From Tipula vernalis (Eukaryota > Arthropoda > Insecta > Diptera > Tipulidae): a stretch of 64,000 nucleotides of DNA. The stretch lies in contig OY282558.1 of assembly GCA_958295665.1 (NCBI GenBank), positions 354,311,034-354,375,033 of the forward strand. The letters run 5' to 3'. Made by a program: the position numbers and the translations under genes. Positions 25,944-37,876 of this stretch are shown here, piece after piece. The notes beneath the pieces are model-generated. The model was given only the letters and a program-made list of their open reading frames with translations. It ran no database searches and was not told where the DNA came from. How positions within the stretch are numbered: position 1 is the stretch's first letter; each line of letters starts with the position of its first letter.

Positions 25944-27173
25944 CTATTCCAATTTGCCTTCATTGTTGTAATAAGCACATAATTTATCTCTGTTTTGTTT
26001 AGCATCTGATGTACTGTTCCTGCTTAAAGTACTTTGGACATCAACAAAGTTATAGTTATTTATACTTTCTTCATTTGATGCAAAGTATAATTGTGTATCT
26101 TCTTTTGCGAGAAAGTTGTGCAAATAGCAACATGCCATGGTAATAATTTAGGACTTTTGAGGTTCAAGGCTAATTGGTTTTTGTAGTACTCCGAATCTGG
26201 ACGCCAATATACCGAAAGTGTTTTCCACAACTACTCGTGCTCTTGATAGTCGTTTATTAAACTCATATCGATCTTTATCTAAAGATTTCTGTGAGTATGG
26301 TTTCAGCAAGTTAACATTTAATGCAAATGCCTCGTCCGCGACGAACGCATAAGGATATTTTTCGTTAGTATTTGGTAACGAACAAGGCTTTGGTAAATTT
26401 AATGCTCCTTGCTGCATCAGTTCCCCAAATTTCGAGTAGTACATAACTCCTCCATCAGATATTCGTCCATTCATTCCGACGTCTACCATTACAAACTGTT
26501 TTTTTGCATTTACAATAGCCAATAGTACAATGCTATAAAAACCTTTGTAATTGTAGTACAACGAACCGGAATTGGATGGTTTTTTAATGGCAATGTGCTT
26601 GCCGTCGATTGACCCTAAGGTATTATAAAACTGATGCAATTTGCCAAAATCATCGGCAATTTCACCCCATTCGTCAGAAGTTGTGGGAAACTGAATATAA
26701 AAAAACAAATTTAAAATGAAATAATAGGTATTTCTATTCTTACAATCGAGCACTTACTTTTATATAATCTCGCAATACGTATATGAGCACTTCACATGTT
26801 TCAATAATAGCATTGCTTATTGAAGCAGGTGACATGATAGCGGAGAATTTTAGATCTTCAAAATTCCTCCCAGTCGCTAAGTATCTAAGTGTTAATGCGA
26901 ACCTTTCATTCGCTGGGATGCTCTCCCTCATATTCGTGTCCTGCCTTTAACGGTTTAACCATTCGCAGCAATTGTACAAATGTTTCATCGCACATTCGAA
27001 AATAATTCTTAAAATCGGCTGCTTCAGTTGCACCAATTTCTTTTAAGAGCGCTACATGTGAATACTTTTTACGTTTTTGTAGCCAACCCTTCATCCAGCG
27101 TGAGCGCCGAACATTTTTTTTTTATGGATAAAGCCAAAATTATAGCAATACAAGCTTTTTCCTGAGAATCCAT
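25944..27173 (-). pseudogene. PIF/Harbinger DDE transposase (nuclease), broken
   Basis: The likely start is MDSQEKACIAI at 27173. Family blocks follow in order: RRSRWMKGWLQKRKKYSH, an N-terminal helical part with ADFKNYFRM, LALTLRYLATG-type text, a 5' intron end after DYIK (GTAAGT) and an acceptor before FPTTSDEWG (about 26690). The DDE core has SIDGKHIAIKKP (first Asp), VGMNGRISDGGVMYY (second) and RARVVVENTFGILASRF (Glu). Three defects are visible: a frameshift in a run of ten A near 27115, a one-base frameshift near 26950 and an in-frame TAA at about 26145 just before the C-terminal block CCYLHNFL. The element is therefore probably not autonomous. Confidence 0.88.
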
Positions 27174-27359
27174 TTTGTATACTTTCACTTTAATGTCACT
27201 TTAATTTCTTACTTATTGACTGAGAAATACGCAGTAATGATGATAATACTGATGTGTAGGAATGATCGTGTAATGCTGCAAATGACTAAAGAGAGTATTG
27301 ACGCAGATAATGACAATACTGGTATTGACATTATTACTGACCGTGTAATGGGCGCTATT

Positions 27360-28070
27360 AATTGCGTTTATTTACTATACTTTGGTACAAGCAGGGTGAG
27401 TCTCAAGTTGACACTAGTGAATATATCGTCAAAAACCATCTTTCAAACAAAAGTGTTTAATTTTTTGAAGTAGAATCAGAAAGGGTAATAAAAAGTTCTG
27501 GTTCACTAGTGAAGTGACCGGAGAGACTAATATAACTACATTTGCCAGCGACGACAGTTCTAGGTGAAATTGTTGAAATTATTAAGATAGTTACGTAATG
27601 TACCTACAGTGAATTTATGTTTGGGATAGGAAATATAGGAAGAGTTCTAAATCAATTAGGGCCTTCGTGTTTACGTTTTTTAAAATATGTATGGTTTAAA
27701 TGTTGGCGGAAATGCGCTTTCACCAAGTCCATTCCCAATCTGGTGGTTTATGATACAAATATTTTGCTTCTAGGGTATGAACATGAGCCTGTTGAGCTGG
27801 TCGATGTATCATATTGTTTAAATGGAGCCAATACTTACAGTAATAAAATGATATGTAATAATCTATAATTATGCGGCCAATTCGACTTTAGATATGGTTT
27901 AAAATAGCCATTTGTTTACAAAGTGCTTTGTACTTCATGCGAGGAAATTATACCTCCGCTTTTTCGTACATTCTGCCATGTCCAGTACTCCACAATAACC
28001 ATCTTAGGCATGTTAGGTTTATTCCTCTTTTTCAATGTTTCGTACATATACACTTTCATGTCTATATTTT
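27360..28070. other. No gene recognised
   Basis: Two frames of 83-85 codons (27216-27473, 27617-27868 plus) have no recognisable domain; the first overlaps the Harbinger terminus. Nothing else is seen. Confidence 0.5.
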
Positions 28071-28074
28071 TTAA

Positions 28075-28311
28075 CTCTAGAACTATCGACTGGTTAAAAT
28101 GACCGGTTATACATTTATTAAATTACATTTTTTTTAATTATTATGTTAATATTTTTGTGGGAATCTGTGATGATTTTTAATATGACAACAAAGTAATTAC
28201 CATATGTTAAAATTAATCATAAACTTCCAAAAAAATATTAACATAATAATTAAAAAAATTGAATTAAATAAATGTATAACCGGTCATTTTGACCGGTCGG
28301 TAGTTCTAGTG
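28075..28311. mobile_element. Hairpin MITE, 237 bp, TTAA target (piggyBac-like)
   Basis: The ends CTCTAGAACTATCGACTGG and (complement) CACTAGAACTACCGACCGG are bordered by TTAA (28071-28074 and 28312-28315). The inverted arms run about 85 bp each, through AATGACCGGTTATACATTTA and an AT-rich stretch, leaving a spacer of about 65 bp. It is non-coding. Confidence 0.87.
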
Positions 28312-28315
28312 TTAA

Positions 28316-29794
28316 AGTTTAACCATCAACTTACCACTTTTCATTTTTATTTATAAATCTCAATTTGCTCAATCGAACCAATCGATGTAACTAAAATGGC
28401 TGCCTAGACGGCCGGTTCAATTTCATTCGGATGTTTTCGGTTAGATGGTACTTTTGTCTACATGTTGGCTTTTTGTTTCATTAGCAAATCGAGTTCAAAA
28501 GTTGTAAGTGAATTTAATAAAACACTTTTCTTGCATCTAATATGGGGCCCGTTCTATATATCATCTCTCGTACTCTGGATTATTTTATTTATTTATTGTA
28601 CACTTTTTAATTTACATCGTTTTTGGCACACTCCATTTTGAGCATAACTGTAGCAATATGAATGGGCATCATGGGTGATTGTTGATTTTCGAGGTATTTT
28701 AAAATTCACAAATTTTTGAAGAGAAACTAATTTTTCCGAGACCAAAATTCTCTTAAAAGTCTAAATTGGTTGAGGTCTCGCGTTGTAATGCTTAAAAAGT
28801 GGCCGCCAAAATGTTTTTTCGAGGTATATTTCAAGCGATGTGCCTCACCGACCTTGAGCATCCTACTGGTTTCGTGGGGATATTTATAGTATCTGGGTTG
28901 CTTTATCTATACAGTGGTATACGTACTAATTCAAAATGTACAAGGCGATTTTAATGGACCACTTTTTTATACCCTCTTGAACTTCATTTGCCATGTCTTT
29001 TACTCTGCAGCAGTCGCCTTGGGCTTATTTGTTTGGTCTTGGTGTGGCCTTTTTGGCTTGTTGTGCTTGTTGCCGCTTTTCAGTTCTCTAAATGTTTCAA
29101 TTTCGAAGTAATTAAAAAAAAGTTGAAAAAAAAAAAATCCATCGGTTTTTTGAGAGTTGATGGTTCAATACACGCCGAGTCCGGGTCATACATTTTGACT
29201 TTTATTCATTAGATTGCATCTCATTCTATCAACACTGTAAAAGTCCGAATTAGCTGAGATCTCATGAAGTTATGTACCTAAAATTATCACCGAAACATTT
29301 TAGAGGTGCTTTTCTTTTCTAGTCCTTTGACGGACCCACAGGTTTCTTATACTTATTTACGCTAATTGGACTTCTTTATGTTCATAACGACAACATAAAT
29401 AAGTGTAACTTTTTAGTAATTCGTATATTTTGCTTTTCATTATATTTTTTTATTCAAAGGTTAAAAGCGTTTACTTCATAAGATTTTTTCGACCGTATTT
29501 CTACGCGATTGACATCCCTTAGAAATCAAATACGAAGACGTAGATAGTTCTATGCACCTCAAAATATACATACCTATTCAAAAAAAACAAAGTTGACCTG
29601 AATAAATGAATTATGGACTTATGCATTTTTACTGCCATTTTGAAACCAAACAACTTTCTTCTTTTTCTTGCTAAAATGCACGTCAATAAACTAGCTACAT
29701 TAGACAACACTACCCGTGCTATCAACGGAATAACACCGGATTTATTGGAAAAGGTGACTGAAAATTGAGTTAAAGGAATGTACATACTACGTAA
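28316..29794. other. No gene recognised; possible LINE 3' tail on minus at 28566-28645
   Basis: On the minus strand, GAGTGTGCCAAAAACGATGT followed by AATAAATAAATAAA near 28566-28645 resembles the 3' end seen near 48880-48945, suggesting a short LINE 3' remnant. The rest has only chance frames. Confidence 0.35.
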
Positions 29795-29796
29795 TA

Positions 29797-30582
29797 GTCC
29801 AGTGTTTGACGATTTTTCGCTCAGAATTCTTACAGACAAAACTGATTAACATGAAATTTGGACATTAAGTAGGAAATGGCTCATGGAACAAAAGTTATAA
29901 GTGCCGATGTGTGATTTTATCATGGGGGTGGATGGCACTTGTTCTCAGTGGTGAAAATTAGTACACTCAAAATAACTGCAAAAATCGATAGAGGGATGAA
30001 TTTTAATGAAAAAATGTTTTTGAAGTTTTTTCGATAAATCAATATTTTTCGAGTTATTCGCGATTGAAAATGTTGATTTTTAATCTAAAAAATGCATGTT
30101 TTAGAGCGATTCTTCACGAATAACTCGAAAACCTCAAGTTTTATCAAAAAATCATGACGAGCGAAAAAAAAGCTTATCAAATAATAAATCGATTGGTTTT
30201 CGATTTTTTATTTTTGTAGGTGGAATACGAAGGAAGTTATCGTTAAAAAACCAATCGTGTTTTTCAGTGAAATTTTCGGATTGATCTCAAACGCATTTTT
30301 TTAGATGAAAAATCAACTTTTTTTTAATCGCCAATAGCTCGTAAAATATTGATTTATCGAATAAACTTCGTGGAACAGTTTTTGCTTAGAATTCATCCCT
30401 CTATCTATAATTTCTGCCCTCGATAAGGGGTGGCATCCACCATAGAGTAAAAACACACATCGGCACCCTATAAGTCTTGTTCCTTGAGTGATTCCCTACT
30501 TACTTACCCAAATTTCACGTCAATCGATTTTGTTCGTAAGAATTCTGAGGTAATAAACTATTTTGACCGTCAAACACTGGAC
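29797..30582. mobile_element. Fold-back MITE, 786 bp, TA target
   Basis: The ends GTCCAGTGTTTGACG and complement are flanked by TA (29795-29796 and 30583-30584). Arms of nearly 390 bp pair imperfectly over their whole length (GTAAGAATTCTGAG, CGGCACT/CGGCACC, ATAGAGGGATGAATT, ATAAATCAATATT and their complements). No ORF is seen; the TA duplication suggests Tc1/mariner-type mobilisation (inference). Confidence 0.83.
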
Positions 30583-30584
30583 TA

Positions 30585-33500
30585 TAAAGCCATTTTTATA
30601 TAATTTAGTAAGTTATTATTAAAATGTAGTATAGACAAAAATATTATGTAATTAACACAGACTGACAGCCACAAAATTAAGAAAAACCGGAAAACACCAT
30701 TTAATTAAATACCAGAGGAAATTGTTTTGTATTTAATCGTTACAATCAGGTTCGGTTCGGGCTAACCGACTCTTTCACAATTTTGAAAAAAAAAAAAATA
30801 TTATATGCGTGTATATGTCTACGGCCTGTATTACATTATCACAATTCTACGTCGTAGAATAACAACAACATTTTTTGACGTAAAGATACGATAACAGAAA
30901 TGCTACAAATCATGTTTTGACCCTAATTTCGCATTATTCAGCGCGCCATTGCGCATGCTGACCGAATCGCGAAATTGTTGGTCTTGCTAGATCGCAAATA
31001 TGATATTTCGCTTTCATTCATTTTTGCTTAATTTCATGGTAATAATTCTTCTTGGGTAGGGGCACGTTATTGCGCTGTAAAGCATATTTCGTCTGATTTA
31101 TCCTAAACTAGGAATATTAACTAATTCAATAAACTGAAATTGAACAGTTGCCTCCCGATAAATTCAGGATTTTCTTTTAATATTGGTCATAAATGAATTA
31201 CATTAAACAACTTTGATATCTAACTTCTCTATCTCGATATCAGTATACCACCAAATTAGCTTACGTAAAGAAATTGGACTGAATTAAATCGAAATGACAT
31301 TTAAGTGTGCAACATCGATGGTTTGCAGTAAGGTGTGTCCAATCTTTTTATTCGCAATTGAAGCAACTTCTTTTTCTATCTTTTATTATAATTTTAACAT
31401 TTGATTTTAATCATTTTTAATATAAATTCAATTTTTTAGTGCGTTCGTTTTGGAGCAATGCTTCAGTTATTGACAAAAAAGCCACACTTTATCCGGCTTC
31501 TTTTATAATTTTTAATTATGTAATGTACAATTTTGTATCCCAACTTAATGTAGCAGCGCCGATTAAAAATTATTCAATTTAAAATAATCTCGAAATACTT
31601 TGAGATGTTTGGTATAGGCCATATTGGTATGCCGAAATAGAAAAACTCTAATAGTTGCCTGGTAAAGGCGATTCTTGCTCTATACATTTATTTAAATAGA
31701 AATTTACTAAGATTTTGACACACCCTATTTTGAACTAAAGCTTATTCACAACACAGCGTGCGAAACAGATGGTTTATTAATTAAATAAAATTGGATTATA
31801 TTTTGGTATCACTTCAATGGTCGGAGATCACAGTTTATATTATTTCCAAAAACAAAATCTGATACCATTGCTGTGAATATGTTTTTTCAGATGATATCCG
31901 ATAATACATCAGAATTCGCAGAAATAAATATTGAAACTTGTATGTTATTCGCTTTATGCTTAGTTCGTTCCTGGCTGATTAGAACTTAGAAGTTTACTTA
32001 AATATGTCATACTCGAATTTTTCCTAAAATCAGACAATGAAAATATTGTTTATTAGATCGAAAAAAAAATGTTGCATATATCATGCACTGTGCGAATAAA
32101 GCATTATATAGCCAACAAATAATTGAATAAAAACCGACTAAGCATGAGATGAAAGTGCATTATAAATAGAAAATTCCAAAATAAAAAAAAATGTTATAAA
32201 TTCGAAAAGCATATTAAAAACACAATTAGGTAAATCGTAATTATATGGTAATTCCAGGGTTTAATTAGTATTCATCAATTAATTAATGAAGCCGTTTACA
32301 TTAATGTTAACTAATGTATGTATGTATGCTCCAATGTGGGTTTTCTAAAACTAGGCGCCGCATTATACATATAAAACATACGGTAATTGTGTAGTTTTGT
32401 TGTATTTAACTTGACTTCCTTGTAGAAGTTTATAAACCATACTTACTGTATAGTTATAGTTATACACTACGACCTCACTTAACATACTTTTAAATTAAAC
32501 AATTGTTGTATTGTTTTGGTAAATTTACAACAACAATTGCATTTTTAAAACAAAACGTATTTTAACTAAAACAAAACAAAAAGCTTATGGTGATTATGCA
32601 CCATCGGTTTCAACTGGAACTTAAATTTCAAAACCTACCCCTTAAAATTCTATATACAGTCTTCCTCCTAATGAGACTACCCTTTAATTGGGCCAATTCT
32701 AAATCGGACCACTCTTCCTGTTGCACAAAGGGTTTTCCATAAGAATATTCCCACGTAATCGAACCACCTCCAAATTGAACCTAAGGACCACATTTTTCCG
32801 TTACTTTTGAGTTTCCTTACCGCTCAATGCGACCGAAAAGGCATGTTTTTCAACAAATGTATGTGCTTATTTTAGATAATACGTTAGGTGGCAATAATTA
32901 TGGTATAATGACATAAGTGTAAAATTCGCATTTTTCAAGAAAACTTTTTTAAAATTAAGAGTTACTCAAAATCGTACTAGTTTCTAGAATTCTGGTATTT
33001 GTAAACCCTTATTACGGTTGTTTGCAATTGCCGGAATATTAGAAAAAATTGATATGATATGAAATCGATTACGGCGATTTCGAATTTGAGATAATACTCG
33101 TACGTAAAAGGCATAACTCGACTTATGCAACTGTGTGTTATTGCTAGAGATATATTTTGTAAATATAACGGTTTTATTCGATTTTGTAAAAATATTTTGT
33201 GTTGATAGGTTTTTTTCAGTTGAGAGAAGCATAATTATTCGATTTTTTTCAATTTGCACAATCGGACGATCTCTAAGTCGGACCATTTTCAAATGGTCCC
33301 AAAGAAGGACTGATTAAAGAGGTTAAGCGTATTTGGTATTTGAATTACTCGTTTTGAGAACCTAACTACAACACAAAGCGATGTCGTAGCATAAATACAA
33401 ATTAGTGAATGTAAGCTATTTTAATACAACCAAATCGAAGATAAGACCAATTTCTCGTGTTTAAATGTACAGTAATGAAACGGGTTATTCAAATTTAGTG

Positions 33501-33956
33501 ATTTTGTTCAACATTGTTAAATAACATAAATATTACAATAGTTTGATTAAAAATTGCACCTCCCGAGCATTAACAAGTTTATTTTATTTATTTTTATTTA
33601 TATTCTGCAGAATAATTATTTAACTTGAAGCAATAAATTATCGGCAACGTTATAATTTCGAAGTTTGGGTAAACTTGCCATCGTTACATAACTTAGCAAC
33701 AAGCTCTTGCTGTATGTACAAGCTAAAAATATTTAATTTCGCATAAGCCATCGTTAAGTGTTAATTAGTTACCTTCTTATCTTTTTAATGCAAAAGCATG
33801 AAGTGGAAGAGTAATAGAAAGGTGAAGGGCATAAGCGATAATCCAATCGACTGTTTGACAGCTTTTCTTGTCACGATATATTTTCAAGTGAGCAGTAGCT
33901 GTGCTAGTATTAATTTGAAATGACTATTATCGAAAAAAACTCAGTACAATGAGGTA
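30585..33956. other. Gene-poor stretch, no gene recognised
   Basis: AT-rich with scattered short frames. At 32660-32780 and 33250-33310 there are loosely repeated GGACCA/GGGCCA-type phrases spaced about 20-30 bp apart, perhaps a decayed minisatellite. Nothing else is identifiable. Confidence 0.5.
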
Positions 33957-34110
33957 GTTTACACCGCCATATTTAGTCCCGGACTGTACACTATATTCGA
34001 CCTAAACTGCATAGGTCACACGGTGAAAACGCTAGTTACCAAAATTAGGTCAAGTATGTAAAAAGTGTGGCCTGGCCTAAAATAGGCCAACCAGAAATAT
34101 GGTGTAAACG
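33957..34110. mobile_element. Small MITE with GTTTACACCGCCATATTT ends
   Basis: The inverted ends at 33957-33974 and 34093-34110 differ by a three-base gap. The element is about 154 bp and non-coding. No clear target duplication was identified. Confidence 0.55.
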
Positions 34111-34929
34111 GTTCGACCGAAAGAATTTCGAATTTTTCAATAAATACCATTTAAATGGTTTTTAATATGTTTCGAAGATTGTAAGAGAATTCAATCCAGT
34201 TTCGAACTGATGAGCTTATGATTATGAAAAAATCAATCTTCTCATCAGGCCGCGGCGACTAGACTGATTATACCACAATTTACATTCTATATATACAGAA
34301 TGTGCTGTGCTTTAAGTACTAGCGAATCGTACTAATACAGATGAATTTTCTTACAATTTTTTTATTCTTCACGATATTCACACTGCTCTGTGTGTAAGCT
34401 AATTTTTACTTTTTATTAATTTTTTTGTTAAAAGTTAATTAATTCATGTAATTTCTAATATGCTACCGGTGGTTAGTCCATTTTAATTGTGTTTCGATTA
34501 ACACGAGAAGTATATTAGTATTTACGAACAGTAATTCTCGACGAGAGTACACTTCTCGTGTTAATCGAAACACAATTAAAATGGTCTAACCACCGGTAGC
34601 ATATTAGAAATTACATGAATTAATTAACATTCAACAAAAAAATTAATAAAAAGTAAAAATTAGCTTACACAAAGAGCAGTGTGAATATCGTGAAGAAGAA
34701 AAAAATTGTAAGAGAATTCATCTGTATTAGTACGATTCGCTAGTACTTAAAGCACAGCACATTCTGTATATATAGAATATAAATTGTGGTATAATCAGGC
34801 CAGTCGCCGCGGCCTGATGAGAAGATTGATTTTTTCATAATCATAAGCTCATCAGTTCGAAACTAGATTGAATCTTACAATCTTCGAAACATATTAAAAA
34901 CCATTTAATTAATCAAATAGAATTATGTC

Positions 34930-35258
34930 GTTGTTGTTGTTGTTTGTTCTTGATTTATTTTTTACCGTCCTACTTTACGCCTGGAGTAGCCAAATCGAGG
35001 ACGGGCGGCTACAGATCCGTCTTTGAAAAACCACCTGCACATTGCATTGCTTCATGCCAACCTGTAGTGCTGACATGAAAGGTGGGTCGGCCCATGGATT
35101 CTGCACTCTCAACAGGGGGTCATAGATGTGTTCATCTTCATCACCGATCGTAATCAGATGATGAAAAATCCCTTTTGCATCCCGCCCCTATAGGGATTCG
35201 AACCCGGTACCTCCCGATCCAACCGCCGCAGCTTTAACCACTGCGCCGTTTGCTCGGT
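34930..35258 (-). mobile_element. tRNA-derived SINE (copy 1) with 12-bp target duplication
   Basis: On the minus strand the head has an A box (GGCGCAGTGGTTAAAG, 35247-35232) and a B box (GGTTCGAATCC, 35204-35194), as in tRNA-derived Pol III promoters. The tail is an AAC-rich repeat. The perfect direct repeat TAGAATTATGTC flanks it (34918-34929 and 35259-35270). It matches the 60057-60432 copy over the body. Confidence 0.93.
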
Positions 35259-35275
35259 TAGAATTATGTCTATTA

Positions 35276-36842
35276 TCCTCCCCGACAAAACAAAGAAAAA
35301 AATGATATTATCGTTATAACTTTTTTTAAAGTTATTTTTTTTTAATTTATATTTCTGCTAAATTAAACTAATTATATTTCATATAAGTTACAGCCAGAAA
35401 AAATATATCAGTAAAATTTTTAAAAACAAATCAGTTTATTTAAAAATTTATTATTTCATGCGACAAAACAAAGAGAAAATATTTTTATGAATTTAAATAT
35501 GGCAATTTTTTTTAAATTAATATTTAGTTCGACCGCCTTGGGCTATAATAATTGCAAATATTCTTCGCGGCAGAGAATCATATAATTTTTTGACGAACAA
35601 TCGTGGAATTTTTTACGATTCTCTTATAATAGCGCCCTTAAGCTCTTCTACGCTTTCACACTGTTTGCCTTCTGGATATACTTTTCGGCAAAGGTATCCC
35701 TATATGTCTTCAATTATATTCACAGCAGGCGAAATTGCTGGCCACTCTATCAACTCTACATTTTTAATTTTAAATAGTGATTTTACCATGTGTGCAGTGT
35801 GGATTGCAGCGTTATCTTGCTCAAAAATGAAATTGTCGGATTCCAGAACCGCTCTAATTTTGATAAATTGTGTTTAGTAACTCGACATATTTAGTACTAT
35901 TCTGTCGACCACTGATGAACACTAAATCTATGGCACCTGACTTTGAAATGGCGCCCCAAACCATTACGGACCCACCTCCAATTTGGCGCTTTGACAAATA
36001 TAAGGGCTGCTTTCTTAGGTCGTGATAATAAAAGTCGAAACTGTCGGGGCCATCTAAATTAAATTTTTTCTCGTCAGAGAAAATGACCTTGTCCCATTTA
36101 TCTGTCTAAGACATATGCTTTTGTGCCCACACAAGTCGTGCTAATTTATGGTGATGTTTCAAAGCAGGTGTTCTTTTGATTTTTTTCCATTGTAAATGCT
36201 CAGCTGACCTTAGAAACCTTTGAACGCTCCTTACTGATACATTTAATTTCAAATCACGCTTTATCGTTGCAGCAGACTTTATAGAATTAGAAGAAGATCT
36301 TAATATGAGCAGTTTAACCTTTGGAGTGATAGCACTATTTCTTCCAACTTTCGGTTTCTCGTAATTTTCTTCATATTGTTGGTTGAGATATCGATAAATG
36401 GTTGACAATCCCCTGTCTAGTACTTTGGAAATATCAGCTGCTGACCAATTTTCCCGCTGAAGTTCATTTATTTTGTCCACTTCAACTTTAGACAAATATG
36501 TTCGTATAAGTCGTAGAAAACGTTTTCATTTTTTCTGGAAATTGCATATTGCAATGACTAGCTATAGAAGTAAATATATTTAAAAAAGAATAAAAAAAAC
36601 ACAACTTACCGTAAACAAAATTCAAAGAGAACTGAGATTCTCTTTGTTTTGTCGCTTTCTTTTAAACAATTTTATATTCCAGTTGCGTTATTTAAAAAAT
36701 TAATCAACCAAATATAGATCTTTTATCACGTGAAATAAAGAGCCTACCATAGTGTACCAACTAGACTATACTCATAAACCAAAACGCAATACTATTTTTT
36801 TTTCAAGAAATACTTAAATTCTCTTTGTTTTGTCGGGGAGGA
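35276..36842. mobile_element. Tc3-like transposon, 1,567 bp, TA target duplication
   Basis: The ends TCCTCCCCGACAAAACAAAG and complement are flanked by TA (35274-35275 and 36843-36844). A second copy of the binding motif CGACAAAACAAAGAGA lies about 185 bp inside each end (35461 and 36637-36652), an IR/DR layout as in Tc3 and Sleeping Beauty types. The unoccupied sequence GTCTATTAGTCGG survives at the next repeat unit (37262-37274), which confirms both ends exactly. Confidence 0.94.
35517..36495 (-). pseudogene. Tc3-like transposase, decayed
   Basis: The start MSKVEVDKINELQRENWSAA (36495) leads into a paired HTH region (ISKVLDRGLSTIYRYL, then VRSVQRFL). The DDE core shows SDEKKFNLDGPD (first Asp), FEQDNAAIH (second) and NIIED (Glu). 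The C-terminus SLPRRIFAIIAQGG ends at 35517, about 326 codons in all, the usual Tc3 length. Inactivating changes are TAG at codon 131, a frameshift before IRAVLESDNF (near 35868), TAG in place of the Trp after NIIEDI, and a TAA near 35615. DLN of the usual PDLN motif reads AVN. Confidence 0.92.
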
Positions 36843-37415
36843 TAGTCGGTTTCGTTGAATTACTGTTCGTAAATACTAATATACTTCTCGTGTTAATCGA
36901 AACACAATTAAAATGGTCTAACCACCGGTCGCATATTAGAAATTACATGAATTAATTAACATTCAACAAAAAAATTAATAAACAGTAAAAATTAGCTTAC
37001 ACACAGAGCAGTTTGAATATTGTGAAGAAGAAAAAATTGTAAGAGAATTCATCTGTATTAGTACGATTCGCTAGTACTTAAAGCACAGCACATTCTGTAT
37101 ATATAGAATGTAAATTGTGGTATAAATCAGTCCAGTCGCCGCGGCCTGATGAGAAGATTGATTTTTTCATAATCATAAGCTCATCAGTTCGAAACTAGAT
37201 TGAATTCTCTTACAATATTCGAAACATATTAAAAACCATTTAATTGAATAAAAAGAATTATGTCTATTAGTCGGTTTCGTTGAATTACTGTTCGTAAATA
37301 CTAACATACTTCTCGTGTTAATCGAAACACAATTAAAATGGTCTAACCACCGGTAGCATATTAGAAATTACATGAATTAATTAACATTTAACAAAAAATT
37401 AATAAAAAGTAAAAA

Positions 37416-37876
37416 TACCATTTGTTAATTATCATTTTCATTTTTTCAAAAAAATTATCAATAAAAATAAAAATATTAAAATTAAATTCAATAATAATGC
37501 CAAAATAATATACGGCTAGTTAAGAACAGAGTGATCTAAGTAACATTTTGCTATTAGAGAGATGTGCAAAAACGTGTTTTCATGATTGTTAAAATTGAGG
37601 CTAATATGTTTTTGTTACGATATGTTAAATTGTGATAGGTAATAGAACTTTGTTAACAGCAGTGCTCAACAGTACTTGGATTACTTTTGCGCTAACTAAT
37701 ATGATGACAAAGAAGTCCAAAAAGTGACATAACTCAGTTTTTGTAAAAATGTACTTGTAATCAGAAAATTTCATATGTGTTTGACTCAATATGTTGCCAA
37801 CAGCTGGCGGACCTGAAAGCTTTCCATAGTGGAAAGCCACTAATGTAACCTCAGAATAATAAATAACCAAAAACGA
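37416..37876. other. No gene recognised
   Basis: AT-rich flank between the truncated third repeat unit and the next MITE. The 206-codon minus-strand frame over 37625-38245 runs through MITE sequence and shows no domain, so I do not call it a gene. Confidence 0.55.

Larger units (their letters stand above)
24347..27356. mobile_element. PIF/Harbinger transposon, 3,010 bp
   Basis: The inverted ends AGCAGCCATTACACGGTCA and (complement) AGCGCCCATTACACGGTCA continue into AATAATGTCA. Inner subterminal motifs with ATTACACGATC or its complement recur near both ends. It is flanked by ATT (24344-24346 and 27357-27359), a 3-bp duplication as expected for this superfamily. It encodes the usual pair: a Myb/SANT-like (MADF) protein on plus and a DDE nuclease on minus, convergent. 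Confidence 0.9.
34147..37415. repeat. About 425-bp repeat: one inverted unit plus tandem direct units
   Basis: An inverted unit at 34147-34511 faces a direct unit at 34549-34929 across a spacer of about 37 bp. This makes a palindrome with arms of about 365 bp (AACCACCGGTAGCATATTAG, GTACTTAAAGCACAGCACAT and so on). The direct unit continues, after two insertions, into a second unit at 36845-37269 (425 bp) and a truncated third at 37270-37415. It may be a fold-back element or satellite. The SINE (34930-35258) and the Tc3-like element (35276-36842) lie inside it. Confidence 0.88.

Noticed and set aside
27617..27868. 83-codon plus-strand frame with a Trp/Cys-rich start
   Set aside because: No recognisable family, no signal peptide and no supporting splice or promoter context; it could be chance.
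28914..29212. Hydrophobic frames suggesting a membrane peptide
   Set aside because: Two overlapping frames in T-rich DNA, no conserved motif, no splice-compatible neighbours.
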